NCBI RefSeq assembly: GCF_036711975.1
Contig: NC_091972.1
Location: 14,079,001 to 14,143,000 of the forward strand
Direction of reading: 5' to 3'
DNA from: Onthophagus taurus
Lineage: Eukaryota > Arthropoda > Insecta > Coleoptera > Scarabaeidae
DNA: 64,000 nt
Below, in pieces: positions 1 to 14,639 of this stretch (position 1 is its first letter; each line of letters begins with the position of its first letter). The position numbers and the translations under genes were made by a program. The notes under the pieces are model-generated. The model saw only the letters and a list, made by a program, of their open reading frames with translations. It ran no database searches and was not told the DNA's origin.

Positions 1-1
1 T

Positions 2-250
2 GGCGCTGCCAAACAACGATTGTCTTCTTTAGGACAACAGCTCCAAGCTGCTCAATCAGATCTCCAAGCAACCGAAGCCGCCGCTCAACAAGCCCAATCC
101 GCTGCTCAAATTGCCCAATCTAACGCCGCCCAAGCCGCTGAAAAAGCTACCGCTGCCAGTCAATCGCAAGGACACGGTGGAGACTACGGAGGAATTTCCG
201 ATGGAGGATTCTCATCGTCTGGAGCTGACCTCGGCGGTTACCACCACTAA
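2..250 (+). CDS. DUF745-type Ala/Gln-rich coiled-coil protein, 3' end only
   Basis: Open frame from base 2 to the TAA at 248-250, cut by the window edge. There is no ATG in this part, so the start lies further left. The 82 visible residues are an Ala/Gln heptad-like coiled coil (AAAQQAQSAAQIAQSNAAQA) followed by a Gly/Ser/His tail ending GGYHH. The same pattern ends the protein at 3623-4715 (QAEAAAQIAQSNAARAAEAA, then GGFHH), so the two are paralogues. The family matches DUF745 (Pfam PF05335), insect proteins of unknown function that usually carry a signal peptide. Orientation is opposite to the paralogues on the right. Secretion and function are inference. Confidence 0.75.
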   Translation, partial: GAAKQRLSSLGQQLQAAQSDLQATEAAAQQAQSAAQIAQSNAAQAAEKATAASQSQGHGGDYGGISDGGFSSSGADLGGYHH

Positions 251-2195
251 ACTGATTGATCACTTTATAGTGAATTGATACGTCGTTAGATATGTTGTAA
301 ATGAATTTTTTTCTATTTTTATAGCAAATATACCTTATTATAATTGTGATAACAATTTCTTGTTTTATTTCATCATTAATAACTTATCAAACAATAAGTT
401 TTCAAAATCAAGTATTAGAGCTTAATGAAATCATCTTAAATACTGCTCATTTTAACAATTAATTTATTAGTTATCAGGAAGTAATCGTAATAACTGTTTG
501 GAGTTTAATATAAGATAAACCACAAAATAAATTCATGATATTTTTGAGGAATGCAACTACATATTCTTATTATGGAGTCTTGTGGTGATTTGAAATACTC
601 TTTAAACTAATTAGGCATTTCGAACTCTTAACAGTAAATCCTCCTGCTGTAACAATTAGAAAAATGCTATCTATGCTGTATATAGAAATGTCCATTTCTA
701 TTTCTTGGATATACGTTTGGTGTGTGATTGTGTAAACAGCATGTTACATCAATTATTGTATCAATAGATTACGTGCTTTATAAGAATAAAATATTCTGAA
801 TATTTGCGAAAGAAAGCACTTGCAGAAACATTATCTAACAATACTATTAGTGATGTATAAAAATACTATTTATAATTATCGCCGTTTTTAAATTATGATG
901 ACGAACAAACTTTTCAGGAGATGTGCTTAAAAAAACTTATTAATTTTTAAAAATCAATATACATATATAAAACAATATTTTACATATTTCTCTCACATTT
1001 CTTTCTAATAAATAATTTCACACGAAAATTCCAATATTTATTTATATGATAAGTGCATGATGCACACGAAATATCTAATTCAAGCATGTCATGTTATCCC
1101 TGTGCAGAAATAAAAAAATTGGTGTAATTAATTTCCAATTTATTTATCTTGCTGTATATGCAAAGCTTTTCATATTGAATTGCTTTGGTAGTTTCACGAA
1201 GACTCTGGAGTGCAGCACCTAGAACTTGATGACCAAATTATCCTTTTTTTGCAGTTGTATTAATAAGGAAAAATTTGCTATCAGCACAACTTTTAAGTTT
1301 CTTGTCTTCATTTACATTCAAAATGACCTGAACATTGAATTTTCTTCTGATTTTGTTCTGATCAAGTCTTTTTACCTACTTTGAAGATTGATAATACATT
1401 GAGCAATGTGATGGTTCCAGTATTTCTATAAGAAAAAATCTGCTGCTCCTATTTCGTTTTTTATAATATTATGTTGTTAATGTATTATGTTAAGGATAGA
1501 TTTTCTGTGCACTTTTCTGTATTTTGAACCCCCTCACTAGTGAAGTGCATGTTAAGTCTTTTCGTATTAAACTCTAGCTAAGATGGTGGAACGTAGTTAT
1601 TCAGAATTCTGCTACATATCTTTCAATTCTAGTTAGATGACTTATGTTTAGAAAAACTTACTCTATCATGAAGCCAGTCTTTGGAGAAACCGGTTTAGAT
1701 TTCAGGTAGATATTTGCTATTTTATTGTAATGAAGAAAAAATCTCGAAACATGTTTATGATAGATTAGAAACATTAGAACTCTCACGAGGTGTTCTCACT
1801 AGGAGTAGTTATCAGTTCTCTGGATGATTATAGAAATGTTTATGTTTTTCAGAACTCCTTAAATATCTCAGGAAAACCTGAAATGTTGAAGTATATGCCT
1901 TAAAGTGCGTAAATATGCTTAATAATTGCTGGATATACCTATCTAAGAACTTTCTGACCTCTCCTTTCTGATATCTTAGTATACTATTGAGTTTGTTTCA
2001 ACAAACGAAGCACTCAAATTTAAAGTATGTGTATCGAAAACCCACCCATACAGACATAATTACACTTTTCATGACCACGTTCAGAAGTTATTAGCAGTTA
2101 TTTCAACTCTTAAAACTATATACTTATAGAGTCCATCCAGTGATGTATTCTAATTTTATTCTCACACACAATGCTCTCCTATTATATACAACACA
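251..2195. other. Intergenic, AT-rich, no gene seen
   Basis: No reading frame with coding character on either strand. Possible polyadenylation signals for the left-edge gene are AATAAA-like runs near 525 and 786. The minus strand around 1200-1420 has a short stretch of protein-like text that I could not place; it may be an old transposon. Confidence 0.5.
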
Positions 2196-2199
2196 CTAC

Positions 2200-2645
2200 A
2201 AAAGATCACATGGTTTTCTTCTCATCAGTCTTCAGATGTGGTGTTGGTTGTCCAGCAGTTGAAGAGTCTCTGCATTGTTGTTGAAATGAAGACTAGCTTC
2301 ATGTTTTTCAGTTAATCCAATTCATAAATGCATTGACCATATACCATGTATCCATTCCAATATTTATCAGAATTTTGCATATACCAGGTTGCATTAACTA
2401 TGTATCGTAGCAATATATTCAGAAACATTTGAATATACTTGATGTTCGAGTCACTGGCACAGCTCTAGAAATGCCATAGTATCATATTGTCAGATTGCAA
2501 ATCAGTATTTTTTTGAAAATTGAATGTTTAGAGTTACTTCCACTCAGCCAATAAAGCTGTCCGTATTTAGGGCCAATTCTGCTCTTTTCTTCTTTACATG
2601 CTCTTTTCAACTAAGGTTGGTGTCCAGACGAGTAAGTTATACTAA
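2200..2645 (-). mobile_element. Degenerate jockey-like non-LTR retrotransposon fragment
   Basis: Translating the minus strand gives a patch (about 2640-2530) reading like the post-catalytic part of jockey-clade reverse transcriptases (LDTNLS.KEHVKKKRAEL, compare the family pattern LD..L.WK.HI..KR..L). It is followed across several frameshifts by tatters resembling the downstream thumb region. Stops and frame changes show it is dead. Assignment rests on pattern memory only. Confidence 0.4.
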
Positions 2646-2795
2646 ATCAGACAAATACACTTTTTGTTCATATGTTCGAAATACTTTAAGTTAGGAATTA
2701 ATTGAAATCAAGAACCGGAAATAATCGTAATGTGACTATTGCTATTATTTTTTGTAACTTATAATAGAAAATACAAATATTTAGTAAAATAAATT

Positions 2796-3360
2796 TTATT
2801 TCAACACGCGTCGAATGTTAGCTTCGTAGGCAGCCCTCGAGGAATCACTTTCTGAATCAGAATCATCATTCAGCGATATATCATCATCAAAAACCACCAA
2901 CAAAGCAGGATTTTCGTTATCGGGAACAACTTTAACGTCTGTTAAAGATCTTTCCTCTTTCTTTAACTGTTCGTTGATTGTTTTAACTGTTTCTTTTGCC
3001 TTTTCCACAACTTTTTTCTGTAGAATAATCTCGCCCATAGCTTTTTCACTAGCCTGTTTCGTTCTAGCAACTGTTTTATTCGCAGCAGCTATCGCAGCCG
3101 TTAAATTAATAATTAATTTATTCGCCTGTTGTCCAACCATTTTTGCAGTGTTAATAATATTTTCGTACTGCAATAATTGGTGTTCTTCACCTTTCAGAAC
3201 GTTTTGGGCATCTTCTAATTGTTCCTTTAGCTTTTTAATGAGTTGTTGCTTTTCTTCGAAAAATGTATGATTGTTGAACTAAAAATTAAATAATGTCACG
3301 ACAGAAATTAAGTTAGTTATTTTTAACCTGTGATGGCATCGAAAATTGTTGTCGAATCAT
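2796..3360 (-). CDS. Divergent DUF745 paralogue, intracellular-looking or 5'-incomplete
   Basis: Main exon 3278-2796 (acceptor TTTTTAG, phase 0), 160 residues plus stop. It aligns along its length with the third exon of the neighbour at 3623-4715: both start at the same phase-0 junction and continue with a Lys/Gln/Leu coiled coil (KQQLIKKLKEQLEDAQ against KQILVQRLEQELREAQ). The Gly/His tail is replaced by an acidic one (DDDISLNDDSDSESDSS). The best 5' partner is a 33-nt exon 3360-3328 with an in-frame ATG and a GTTAAA donor, giving 171 aa without a signal peptide. No exons matching the neighbour's secretory exons fit between the two genes, so this may be a truncated tandem duplicate. The stop overlaps an AATAAA. 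Confidence 0.6.
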
Positions 3361-3622
3361 TGTTAGGGGATGAACGAATAATTTAAAAAAAGAATTTAGA
3401 TGTTTATCTCGAAATATTTCAGGATCTCTTATAGTGTCCAAAAAAAGGCACGATAAAAGATTGAAACGTTACGAGATATTAATGTCAAATGTTTAAAAAG
3501 GTCAAAATTATGTCACAATAAAGAAAAATGACGTAATTTCAATAAACTTTATTTTAATGCAAAATTATAAAAAGAACTACATAAAAAATAATACAATGCA
3601 ACAACAACTATAATAATTATTT

Positions 3623-4715
3623 TTAATGATGGAAACCTCCTAAACCGGATGAAGAAAATCCATGGTGTTCTTGTTGGTGGTCATTAGAAGCAGCTTCGGC
3701 GGCTCTAGCCGCGTTAGATTGAGCAATTTGAGCGGCCGCTTCAGCTTGTTGAGCGGCTTGTTGAGTAGCCTTTAAATCAACTTGGGCACTATGCAACTGA
3801 CCGGCCAAATTACCAACTCTCTGCTTAGCTTTAGCCACCATCGATTGTTGTAATCCATATTCTGCTAAAGCTGCTTCAGCAGCTTGTTGAGCATGAGCTA
3901 CTGTTGCTTGAGCGCTATTTAAAGCCGAATTTAAAGAAGAGATTAGCTGTTGAGCTGATTGACCGACTTCCGATGCGGAACTGGCGGCTCTTTGGGCGTG
4001 TTCTAATTGTTGAGTTTCAGCTTCTAAAGCAGATTGAGCTTCACGTAATTCTTGTTCTAATCTTTGTACGAGAATCTGTTTCCCAACTAAGGCAGCTTGA
4101 GCGGTAGCGGCAGCCTGAAAATACGATAGATACTGTTAACCTTGAAAGAGAAAGTAACGAGGGGTAATTAGACCTAAACGGGATGTAATGAAACTTCACT
4201 AATATGGATGGTACTTTTACAAACTGGATGTTTACGGTTACGTTTACGTTTGATAAAATGTAAGGATCTTTAATTGTGGGATTCCTAACAAGAAAATCAT
4301 TCTATTTAAATAAAATTAATTAATAACTTATTTAACTTTAATAGACTTACTCCAGCTGCTGCTTGAGCTAAAGAACTTTTAGCTTGAAACGCGGCTTGTT
4401 TGGCTGCGGCGTGTTGATTTAAAACGGCGTTATTAGCTTGATCTGCGGACCCTTGTGCAATTGTTCTCAATCCACTTCCAACGCTGAATCCTTTTCCTCC
4501 TCCATGTTCTTCGTGACCTGAAATTACAGCAATCGAACTGAAATGTCCCGACTCGGCGCCAATGACATCTTTATCGGGAACATGGATTGGTTTCATAATT
4601 GGATTGCATTGAATTAGAGCGACTAAAAATAAAATAAAAGATTAAGTTAGTTCAAGATTAAAATTTTTAAAATTATTGTAATACCGCTGCTAACAAGTAC
4701 TAAATATCCCAACAT
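3623..4715 (-). CDS. DUF745-type secreted coiled-coil protein
   Basis: Three exons: 4715-4685, 4622-4351, 4114-3623; phases close and give 264 aa. Exon 1 plus the start of exon 2 encode a signal peptide (MLGYLVLVSSVALIQC). Exon 2 continues with a His/Gly/Asp-rich segment and an Ala-rich helix. Exon 3 is a long Ala/Gln/Glu coiled coil (EAQSALEAETQQLEHAQRAA and on) ending in a Gly/Ser/His tail (GFSSSGLGGFHH). This is the full architecture of DUF745 insect proteins, whose role is unknown; secreted, possibly cuticular or luminal, is inference. A TATA box lies upstream at 4801-4810 and an AATAAA at 3553-3548, just past the stop. It is tandem with the shorter paralogue downstream. Confidence 0.8.
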
Positions 4716-4772
4716 CTTTACTTGATTGATGAACACTAGATAACAACCGATAGATATCGAAAGCGAATTTGT

Positions 4773-4810
4773 AACTGAACTTGACGATGTGTAGTTGGTT
4801 TTTATATAGC
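4773..4810 (-). promoter_or_regulatory. TATA-box promoter of the DUF745 gene
   Basis: Reading the minus strand, GCTATATAAAAA (4810-4799) is followed about 27 nt later by an initiator-like TCAGTT (4778-4773), and the ATG follows at 4715. A strong TATA box fits a tissue-restricted structural or secreted product. The start site is predicted, not measured. Confidence 0.6.
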
Positions 4811-4815
4811 TCGTT

Positions 4816-5555
4816 CCCAGAAGAAGAAGTTTCTTCTCCCTATCCGGGCAGACGTGTTTTTGGAAAGCAAGCAGCGTGTAGGAAAACTCGCCACATTCCT
4901 TCCTGGCTGTCAGACGTTATCCTGCTATTTAGTTCCGCACATCGACCAGATCTAAGAAATTTTCCAAAAGCGGTTTCGGACCTGCTCCACATGCATTTTT
5001 GGGTAATAGCTAGCCTTTTTTGTAAACGATCGCGTAATCAGGAAGAAACTCCGACCGAATTCTCGTTCTCTGTATTTTCGCATTCTTCTCTACAGAATTT
5101 CAAATTTTGTCTCATTGCTTCGAGATCGTTAAGAATCATTTAATCGCTTTACATTTACAATCTTTTATCGTTTTCTTTGTATGTGGTTGACACAGATTTC
5201 TTTGTTTGGAGATTAGTATTTAGAGTATTTCGAACTCAATTGGTTTTTGTAACTATTTCAGGAATGGGCAGATTAATCAAGATTCTAAGATAAGTAAGAA
5301 TTTGTGTTATGGTCTTGTTAGGATTGCTTTTTTATAAAAGACTACATTAAATTAATTGTTTTTTTAATTTAAAACTTATAAATCATATAGAATCATACCT
5401 TCATTTACGGTATTAACTGGGTCTAGCAAAACAGAGAGTAAAGTGGAATAAAAAAATAACTGAGTGTTTATTTATTAGAATGAAATAACGATTTTTAATG
5501 AAAAACAACTGTGAGAAATCTATATGTCAGGAATTTTACAGTATTTAAACCAATA
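4816..5555. other. Intergenic upstream of the DUF745 gene
   Basis: Upstream flank of the TATA promoter. The one open frame (4781-5143, +) runs across the promoter itself, has no family resemblance and is judged chance. Nothing else recognised. Confidence 0.5.
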
Positions 5556-5559
5556 GTAA

Positions 5560-6510
5560 TATGTCTCCCCGTATAAAGTCATATTTAGAAGCAGGGATGA
5601 TTGGACGAAGGGTGAGCGTCAACTTAAGAGAGGAGCCCTTGGCTGGTACACCGATGTTTCAAAGTCATTAGTGGACCAAATAACCGCATTAAATTGCCCT
5701 TCATCTCGGACATAACCATTTTTCAAGCAAAAGTCCTGCTATAAACTTCTGCAGCATTTTGAACATAGAAAAGGTGCAGAAAGATGCATCCATAAACATT
5801 TTCACAGACAGTCGGGCTTCCCTAAAGGCAATTCAGCCCTACACGTGTCACTCTGCACCAATCAGAGACCTTTACTTGATGCGTCTATCGTCAGTGAAAG
5901 AGCAGCTTATGTGCAAGAATGACGGATTTTGATAAAAGTTCTTTGGCTGTAGTGAAAGAAATGTCGTATGATGTGTCCAGAAAGCGATTGATTTAAGTTT
6001 TTGTGACTAATGTGTTTTTGATAAATGATGTAAAAGAGCTAAAATGTTTGGCAAAAATCTGTGATAAGAATTTATCATTCCTAAGAATCGCTATAATTGT
6101 TTAAGTGTGGTTGGTTGTGGAAATTCAGTTATGGCAATAACCTTTGATTGCGAAGGGCGAATGCCTTCTGTAAAAATATGATAACTTAGAAAATTTAAAG
6201 TTCTAACTTCAACACATTTTGTTGGTTAAATATTGATATTGCAAGAGGTTAACCTCTCAAGCAATTGTTGTAAATGACGATAATGTTCTTCTTCATTGCG
6301 ACTGGCTACTAGAATATCATCTAAATATATGAAAAGGAAATGTAAGCCAGAAAGAACGTCGTTTATGAACCTTTGAAAGGTTTGTGCAAAAGGCATTTTG
6401 TCCGAAAGGCATTCTCGTTAAGTAATTCTAGAATAGGTAATCAATAGTTGGGATGCTTCAAAGGTAGCCTTACAGTATGATAAGTCCATTGCAAAACAAA
6501 ACCTAATTGG
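5560..6510 (-). mobile_element. Dead Ty3/gypsy LTR-retrotransposon pol fragment
   Basis: Minus-strand translation from about 6400 shows the conserved Ty3/gypsy reverse-transcriptase core: a TFQRF-like segment, then the catalytic aspartate motif as YLDDILVASRNEEEH, then a connection-domain pattern (EGIRPSQSK and RFLGMIN.YHRF). Toward 5800 a match to the RNase H start (VKMFMDAS) can be made out. Several stops and frame changes interrupt it, so it is inactive. No LTR pair, primer-binding site or integrase was recognised. Confidence 0.65.
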
Positions 6511-6539
6511 TTTTATGCCTTAGCAAACGGGATCTAAGG

Positions 6540-6852
6540 TCGCTCTCAGGCTTCCTGACCGACCATGCGCCCCTAAAATACCATCTCTTCCACTTTGGAC
6601 AAGCTGAGCATCAAACTTGTCGACTTTGCAACGACTACTCAGAGACTGCTGCCTAAGGAACAAAATTTTCGGTAAAGTACGCCTGACACCTACCGACGTA
6701 AAGGAACCTTGGAGCAATACTAAGGTTCATCAAGGACCTACATTTGCCTTAAACCTTTGGAGGGCTTAAGTTATAATAGATCTTATAGGGCTTATAGGTC
6801 GCGATGATAAGAGGGGCCCCCTCAACCAGGCAGCAATAATAATAATAAGTTT
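6540..6852 (+). repeat. Possible LINE 3' end with AAT-repeat tail
   Basis: An open but unplaced + strand stretch ends in GGGGCCCCCTCAACC followed by AATAATAATAATAA at about 6833-6848. A short trinucleotide tail after a GC-richer segment is typical of the 3' end of some non-LTR retrotransposons. The family is not identified and this could be a simple microsatellite. Confidence 0.25.
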
Positions 6853-7189
6853 CGGAGAAAAATGAAGTAATTCAACAGAATTTTACAAAACACTTCCTGC
6901 AATTCCATAAAAAAAGATATGCCGTTAAAGGTATATCACAGCTAAAGCCCAAAACTATCTTCTAACTACCAACACAAATATATTAATCCCATACTTGCCA
7001 CACTTATTGGGAATAAATTGTCTAAAATTACGTTTTCCACATTTTATCACTGGTGTACTCATTTACATCTTTATCAAAACGTAATCATTGAAGTAAAAAT
7101 CTAAAAGGATCCAAAAACATCTGTCTTAAACACAACATTCCTTGTTTCGATTAAATCATGGTTTTAAGTTTTTATCAAAGCAGTCTTCT

Positions 7190-8275
7190 TCTTAAAGTGC
7201 CATGCAGATTCTTGCGTAGGCGTTCATCGTTTTTCTATCAGATGGCTTTATTATGTACAGCATTCTGAAATGTTTGGAAGTCCTATATTCATGTCTACTG
7301 ACGGATATTTCTTAGCCACGACAATTTTTTCTTCCTATTCCTCTTTTTTCTCCCTCAAGTTTTCGCTGGAGAATGAGGCATTGAAAATCTTCCTTTTCTT
7401 GATATTTTCAAAAAGTTCTCGTTCTCCTAAATCGGCCCTTCGGAAAACGTGTTCTTTACTCAGAAGACATTTTCAACATTTGCCTCAGGTAAATTCGAAT
7501 AGTTCAAGTTTGTTGATGATTGATATTTTCAGCGTCCATGTTTCAACCCCATATAGCAGAACGGACCAGACGTAGCATCTTACCACCCTATTTCTGAGGC
7601 TGAAATTCAGGTTCTTGTTCATAAGAAATTTTCGAATTCTTAGAAAGGTTATTCTAGCTGTTCAATCCTGTATCTTATGTCTTGATCCGGGTTCCATCCC
7701 TCATTGGTCATGTATCCCAAGTATTAAATTGTTTGACCTGTTCGATGATTTCTCCATCAACATGTATTCGAGTATGTAGAGTATCCTAGTAATCACCATA
7801 AGTTTGGTCTTGCTGATGTTAATTTTCAAACCTCGTCTTTAGCTTTCTTCGTTAACCCGGTTTAGTAGGTTTTGCAGATCATGTGCATTATCCGCTAATA
7901 TCACGGTGGCATCCGCATACCGGATATTGTTCCAGTTACTTTAATTCCAAAGGGACTATTCGAGATTGACTCGGAGAATGGTCTTTCTACGTACAGGTTG
8001 AACAGCACGGGGACAAGATACACCCTTGGCGAACGCCCTTTCAAAATCCTCAGTTGTTCCAGCGTTATTTACTCGGATTTCCGTTTTTTGGTGCCAATAA
8101 AGATTACCAATTAGTCTCATATCCTTTGCATCCAGTCCCAGATCTCTAAGGTATGTTATCAGAAAATTGTGTTTAACATTGTCAAATGCCTTCTCATAGT
8201 CGATGAAGCACATAAAGACGTCTTTTCTTTGATCTTGGCAATTTTGTACCAGTGTAAAATCACATATCAAAGTAG
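7190..8275 (-). mobile_element. Non-LTR retrotransposon reverse-transcriptase pseudogene
   Basis: The first frame (8270-7956) has the finger/palm start VFMCFIDYEKAFDNVKHNFL and IRVNN. After a frameshift comes the catalytic motif with YADD mutated to YADA (NNIRYADATVILADNAHDL), then NRVNEES and KINISKTKLMVITR. Further on is the thumb (NKNLNFSLRNRVVRCYVWSV, VLLYGVETWTL). This is the common insect endonuclease/RT LINE type often mislabelled as craniofacial-development-protein-like. The catalytic-site change, stops and frameshifts make it inactive; the 5' part is missing. Confidence 0.8.
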
Positions 8276-8279
8276 TAAA

Positions 8280-9276
8280 CTACGGTAAACAAGAGAGCGC
8301 ATCAACTACTCTCGTATTATTTCTTTCACCTCATATTTATCAAAGTAATTTACTGTTTATTAGGCTCAAAAGTTTTATTGGTGACTCTTTCTGGCACAGA
8401 TCTATTTGAAATGCTTTACAATCATTTAACATACTTCCCAAATTTTCTTTAGTTTTGATGCAAGTTATATTTTTGAAGCAAAAAAAAATCTTAATCAGAG
8501 AAAATCTATATTCTGATATGATGATGTCAAATATTAAAATTTTAAGTAATTTATTGGTGGTCTAATAACCTCTCTGCAGAAGTTTCACCGCCACTTTATG
8601 AAGTATTAGACAAAGTAAATTTCATTTGTGGTCCAACTGGTTCCAACTTTCTGCTACTTTAAAAATTTCGATGCGGAATAGCGGATTAATCGACAAAAAG
8701 TTGTATCTGCTCAACGTGTACTTAGTTTTATATTAAGTGTTGCAATAAGCACCAAGTTCGAACGTAGCTGAATTGAGAAATAGAATAATCGACTAGTCAG
8801 TTGTTTGATCAGTGTCAGAGTTAGAATTCCTCATAAATCATTATTATTGTTGGATTTACCACAAGATATAGTGAAGAATAAGATGCTACAAGAATTTAGT
8901 CAAAGATTATATTCTGAGTTTAAATTGAAGGATTCCCAGCAACCCAATATTACTACTTTTATCATCACATAGAATATTATTAATTATTTATGGTCTAATT
9001 GTCTGTAATTGAGAATGTCGTGAAGATTTTAATATCAAACTTTTTGTTTTAGAATAAATAGAAGTTAAAAATCCATGACTTTATTTCAATACTGTATATC
9101 ACCAAAATCGTGAAAACAAATTTTGATCAACTCTATATATGTGTTAGAACACGTGTTCTGTCAAACATTCTAACCTAAAAAAACTGTTTGTCATTTAACA
9201 TTTATAATAATAAATAAATACAATAAAAATTCAGACAAATAACTTATTAGGAAACTTGTTAATAAGATCAATCAGC
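8280..9276. other. Intergenic upstream of NSUN2
   Basis: AT-rich with no convincing coding sequence. The 8380-8960 segment looks like old repeat DNA but I could not assign it. The NSUN2 promoter must lie toward the right end; no TATA box is evident. Confidence 0.45.
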
Positions 9277-11874
<2,598 letters not shown>

Positions 11875-11924
11875 ACTAAGTTTTGATGTTTTATTAAGAC
11901 GAACTTTTAATTACATTTTATAAA

Positions 11925-11930
11925 AATAAA
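11925..11930 (+). terminator. Polyadenylation signal of NSUN2
   Basis: AATAAA 51 nt after the NSUN2 stop codon, the first such hexamer downstream. Confidence 0.65.
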
Positions 11931-12685
11931 TGACCAGGTGAAGTTACATAGAAAATGAATAATTTTTATGTATATTTTATAGTTTTATTTTTAAATATAT
12001 TGAAGTTTTCCATTTATATAAAACATTATTAACATCATATTAATGAAAATGAAATAATTTTTTTTGCAAAAGATCCAGTTATTGCTCTTGGTTCTATCCT
12101 AACCAAACATGCTACTGATTAATGTTATTAACTTACTAATATTAATGTTATGTAAAGGTACTGGCTCAACACACAAAAAGAATAGTTATTTACATAACCA
12201 GATATGAAAAAACCAATTTTTTGGACGAACGTAATATTTGCTAAAACGAGCGAGTTTTGCAAATTACGTGAGTTACACAAAATTTGCCGTTTCATATCGT
12301 GCTAAGTACAAGATTTTATCTAATTAGATTGAAAAAGCAATTTTTGTTCAAAACTTGACTTATTCTATTAATGACAGATGTCAATTTATCAATTTGTAGT
12401 TAGGTAATGGAATTCATTACATCACTAGTTATAAAAAAAGTAACGTTACACAACGTCAGAAAGACATGTAAAATTTACTTTTCATACTGGAATTAGGTAA
12501 AGAGAAGGACCCTTGAGAATATGGTGACAAAGAAGATTTTAAAGAAAGTTAATGTCAATTCATGCGTCGTTGTTCTCATTCTCTGGCGTTCTTTTCACTT
12601 GAATATTTAAAGTATGCATGCATTAGCAATTCAGGATCACAGAAATCCGACATATATTCTTACAAATAATTATTAGAGATTTAAA
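11931..12685. other. Intergenic, no gene seen
   Basis: AT-rich spacer between NSUN2 and a LINE fragment; no coding frame and no clear terminal repeats. Confidence 0.45.
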
Positions 12686-12689
12686 TTCC

Positions 12690-13660
12690 ATCAACAACTT
12701 GTATATGAGCAATAAAGCCCAACAAGATCAAACCAATATTCACAGGCAACCACTGTATAGTCTGAAAGTAACAATCAACATCATCATTTGTGGTAATATA
12801 ACTTCTCAGCCTTTTCCTTATATTCGTTAGTGGGCTTGTACCTACCTCTTCCTGCAGTTGTTATAACTTATCTTCATCCTGCATCAGTTCTGATATTGAT
12901 AGTCTTGATAGTTGTTAGTCTAAATTTTATTCTCAATCTTAGCAGAAAATGGTCCGAGTCAACGTTTGCAACTCTTCAGCTCTTTACATTCATAAGATAT
13001 GACATACTTGGTCTATTTAGTTAAGTCCATTGGAGGAAAATTAATGTGACTTATGTATGTCTTTTCGTTCCAAAACTACCAAACCCTACGAGACTGTGAT
13101 ATTTACTACCCTCACTACGTCCTTATTGTTTTCATCGTGAAGGCTATTGTTTCCTATCTGTTCTTAGTACTGCTATTCTTTACCTATTTGTGCGTTGAGG
13201 TGTCTTTTATGTCATTGTTTCGGACACCGTTTCCAACTCTTCGTCCTTTTTTTCTATGCAAAGAATTTCCGCTTAACCGTTAAACTGCGTATTCTGGGAC
13301 TCAATGGTTCGAAACCAATTATCTATTTCTTAAAGTATTTGATTATGACGAAGGCAAAACACAATCTCTCTTATGGAAATGGCCTTGTCCTGTCTGTCTA
13401 AGTTCTTGAATAGCAGTTATCCCAACCTTGCACTTTGCCAGGATATCTCTTAGTTAGGAGTCCATTTTTCGTCGTTTCCTTGGAGTCTATTCGTCGTTTT
13501 CTACTTCGTTTTTTTGACAATTCGTTTTACACTAGGATTATTTAGCACAGTCTTCCCCAGGTTTCCAAGATCTACCAACTTGGACCTGAGAATCTGAATT
13601 GAGTAGTAGAGGCTAAGAAGAAACTAACAGCATCTGCCTCCTCTAATCGCAAAGTGACTT
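12690..13660 (-). mobile_element. LINE fragment with remains of the APE endonuclease domain
   Basis: Minus-strand translation in shifting frames gives VANVDSDHFLLRLRIKFR near 12990-12910, the SDH-type end motif of apurinic-like endonucleases of LINEs. It is preceded by text like the usual IDYVL region, and upstream (13290-13200) by a GRRVGNGVRNND patch matching the GDFNA-downstream part. It is the endonuclease part that the 7190-8275 copy lacks and may belong to the same family. Stops throughout: inactive. Confidence 0.5.
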
Positions 13661-13669
13661 TATAGTACA

Positions 13670-14630
13670 CAATATAATAATAATAATAATGTCTTTTATT
13701 AATTGAAATCATTACATTATCTATAACTTAATAATGAAAGTATAAGTGTACAGGGCGTAGTTAAGGACCTAAGTCCTTCTCTTCCACTCAACCCTATTTT
13801 ATACACAAACATAAACCAAAAAAAAACACAAAATTAATAAACAAATGAAAAAAAAAACAAATATTCTTAAAAATAAAACCAAAAGACCAAGAGTTATAAA
13901 CTAAAAATAACTAAACAAAACTAATCTATAATATGGAAAAACAAAACAAAAATATTCCCTTTTCTATATCTTGCCTATATCTTACGTTAAAATTTTAATT
14001 ATAGTGCTTACTCATCATAACAAAGTCTGTTCACTGAATAAAACAGATCTCAAGTTGCGTGCAAATACCGCTGGTGGTGCCGATTTCAAAGTTCCCGGTA
14101 GGGGATTGTAAAGCTTCGGGAGGGTGAAAGTAAATGATCTTTGAAATAGTGCTGTTACATGCTGCGGAGGAGAAATTAGATCCTTATTTCTAACATTTAG
14201 ATTGTGGATATCCGTTCTGAACCTTATCTTATCACTTAAATAACGTGGTTCTCGCAACATTAAAAGTTTATGATAAAAAGTAAGCAATCTAAACTTTCTT
14301 CTATTAGCCATATTTAACCAGCCAGCAACCTGTAACATATGAGAAACATGTTCTCGTCGTCTAAGTTTATAAATCATTCGTAAACAGGAATTTTGTACAC
14401 GCTGTATTCGACATGCCGTATCAGTATCCAAACAAGGACCATATACAGTACTACCATAATCAAAATTACTAAGTATTAAACTGTCGCATAATCTTATCTT
14501 ATTTGATGTCGTCAACAAATATCTACTAGCATATATCATTTTCAGAGCAGCAAACGATTTCCCAACTTTACTAGTAATATGTTCACGGAATCTTAAATCT
14601 GTTTTTGCAACTCTTGGTCAATACTGTTTT
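13670..14630 (-). mobile_element. 5'-truncated non-LTR retrotransposon with 3' UTR and ATT-repeat tail
   Basis: An uninterrupted frame runs from about 14610 to a stop at 14015. Its text is the C-terminal thumb and tail of a LINE reverse transcriptase (ITSKVGKSFAALKMIYASRY, CDSLILSNFDYGSTVYGPCL, RIQRVQNSCLRMIYKLRRRE). About 330 bp of 3' UTR follow, and the element ends in an ATT repeat (plus-strand AATAATAATAAT at 13677-13690). The intact 200-codon frame suggests a rather recent, 5'-truncated insertion. No target-site duplication was identified. Confidence 0.8.
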
Positions 14631-14639
14631 GAAGATGTA

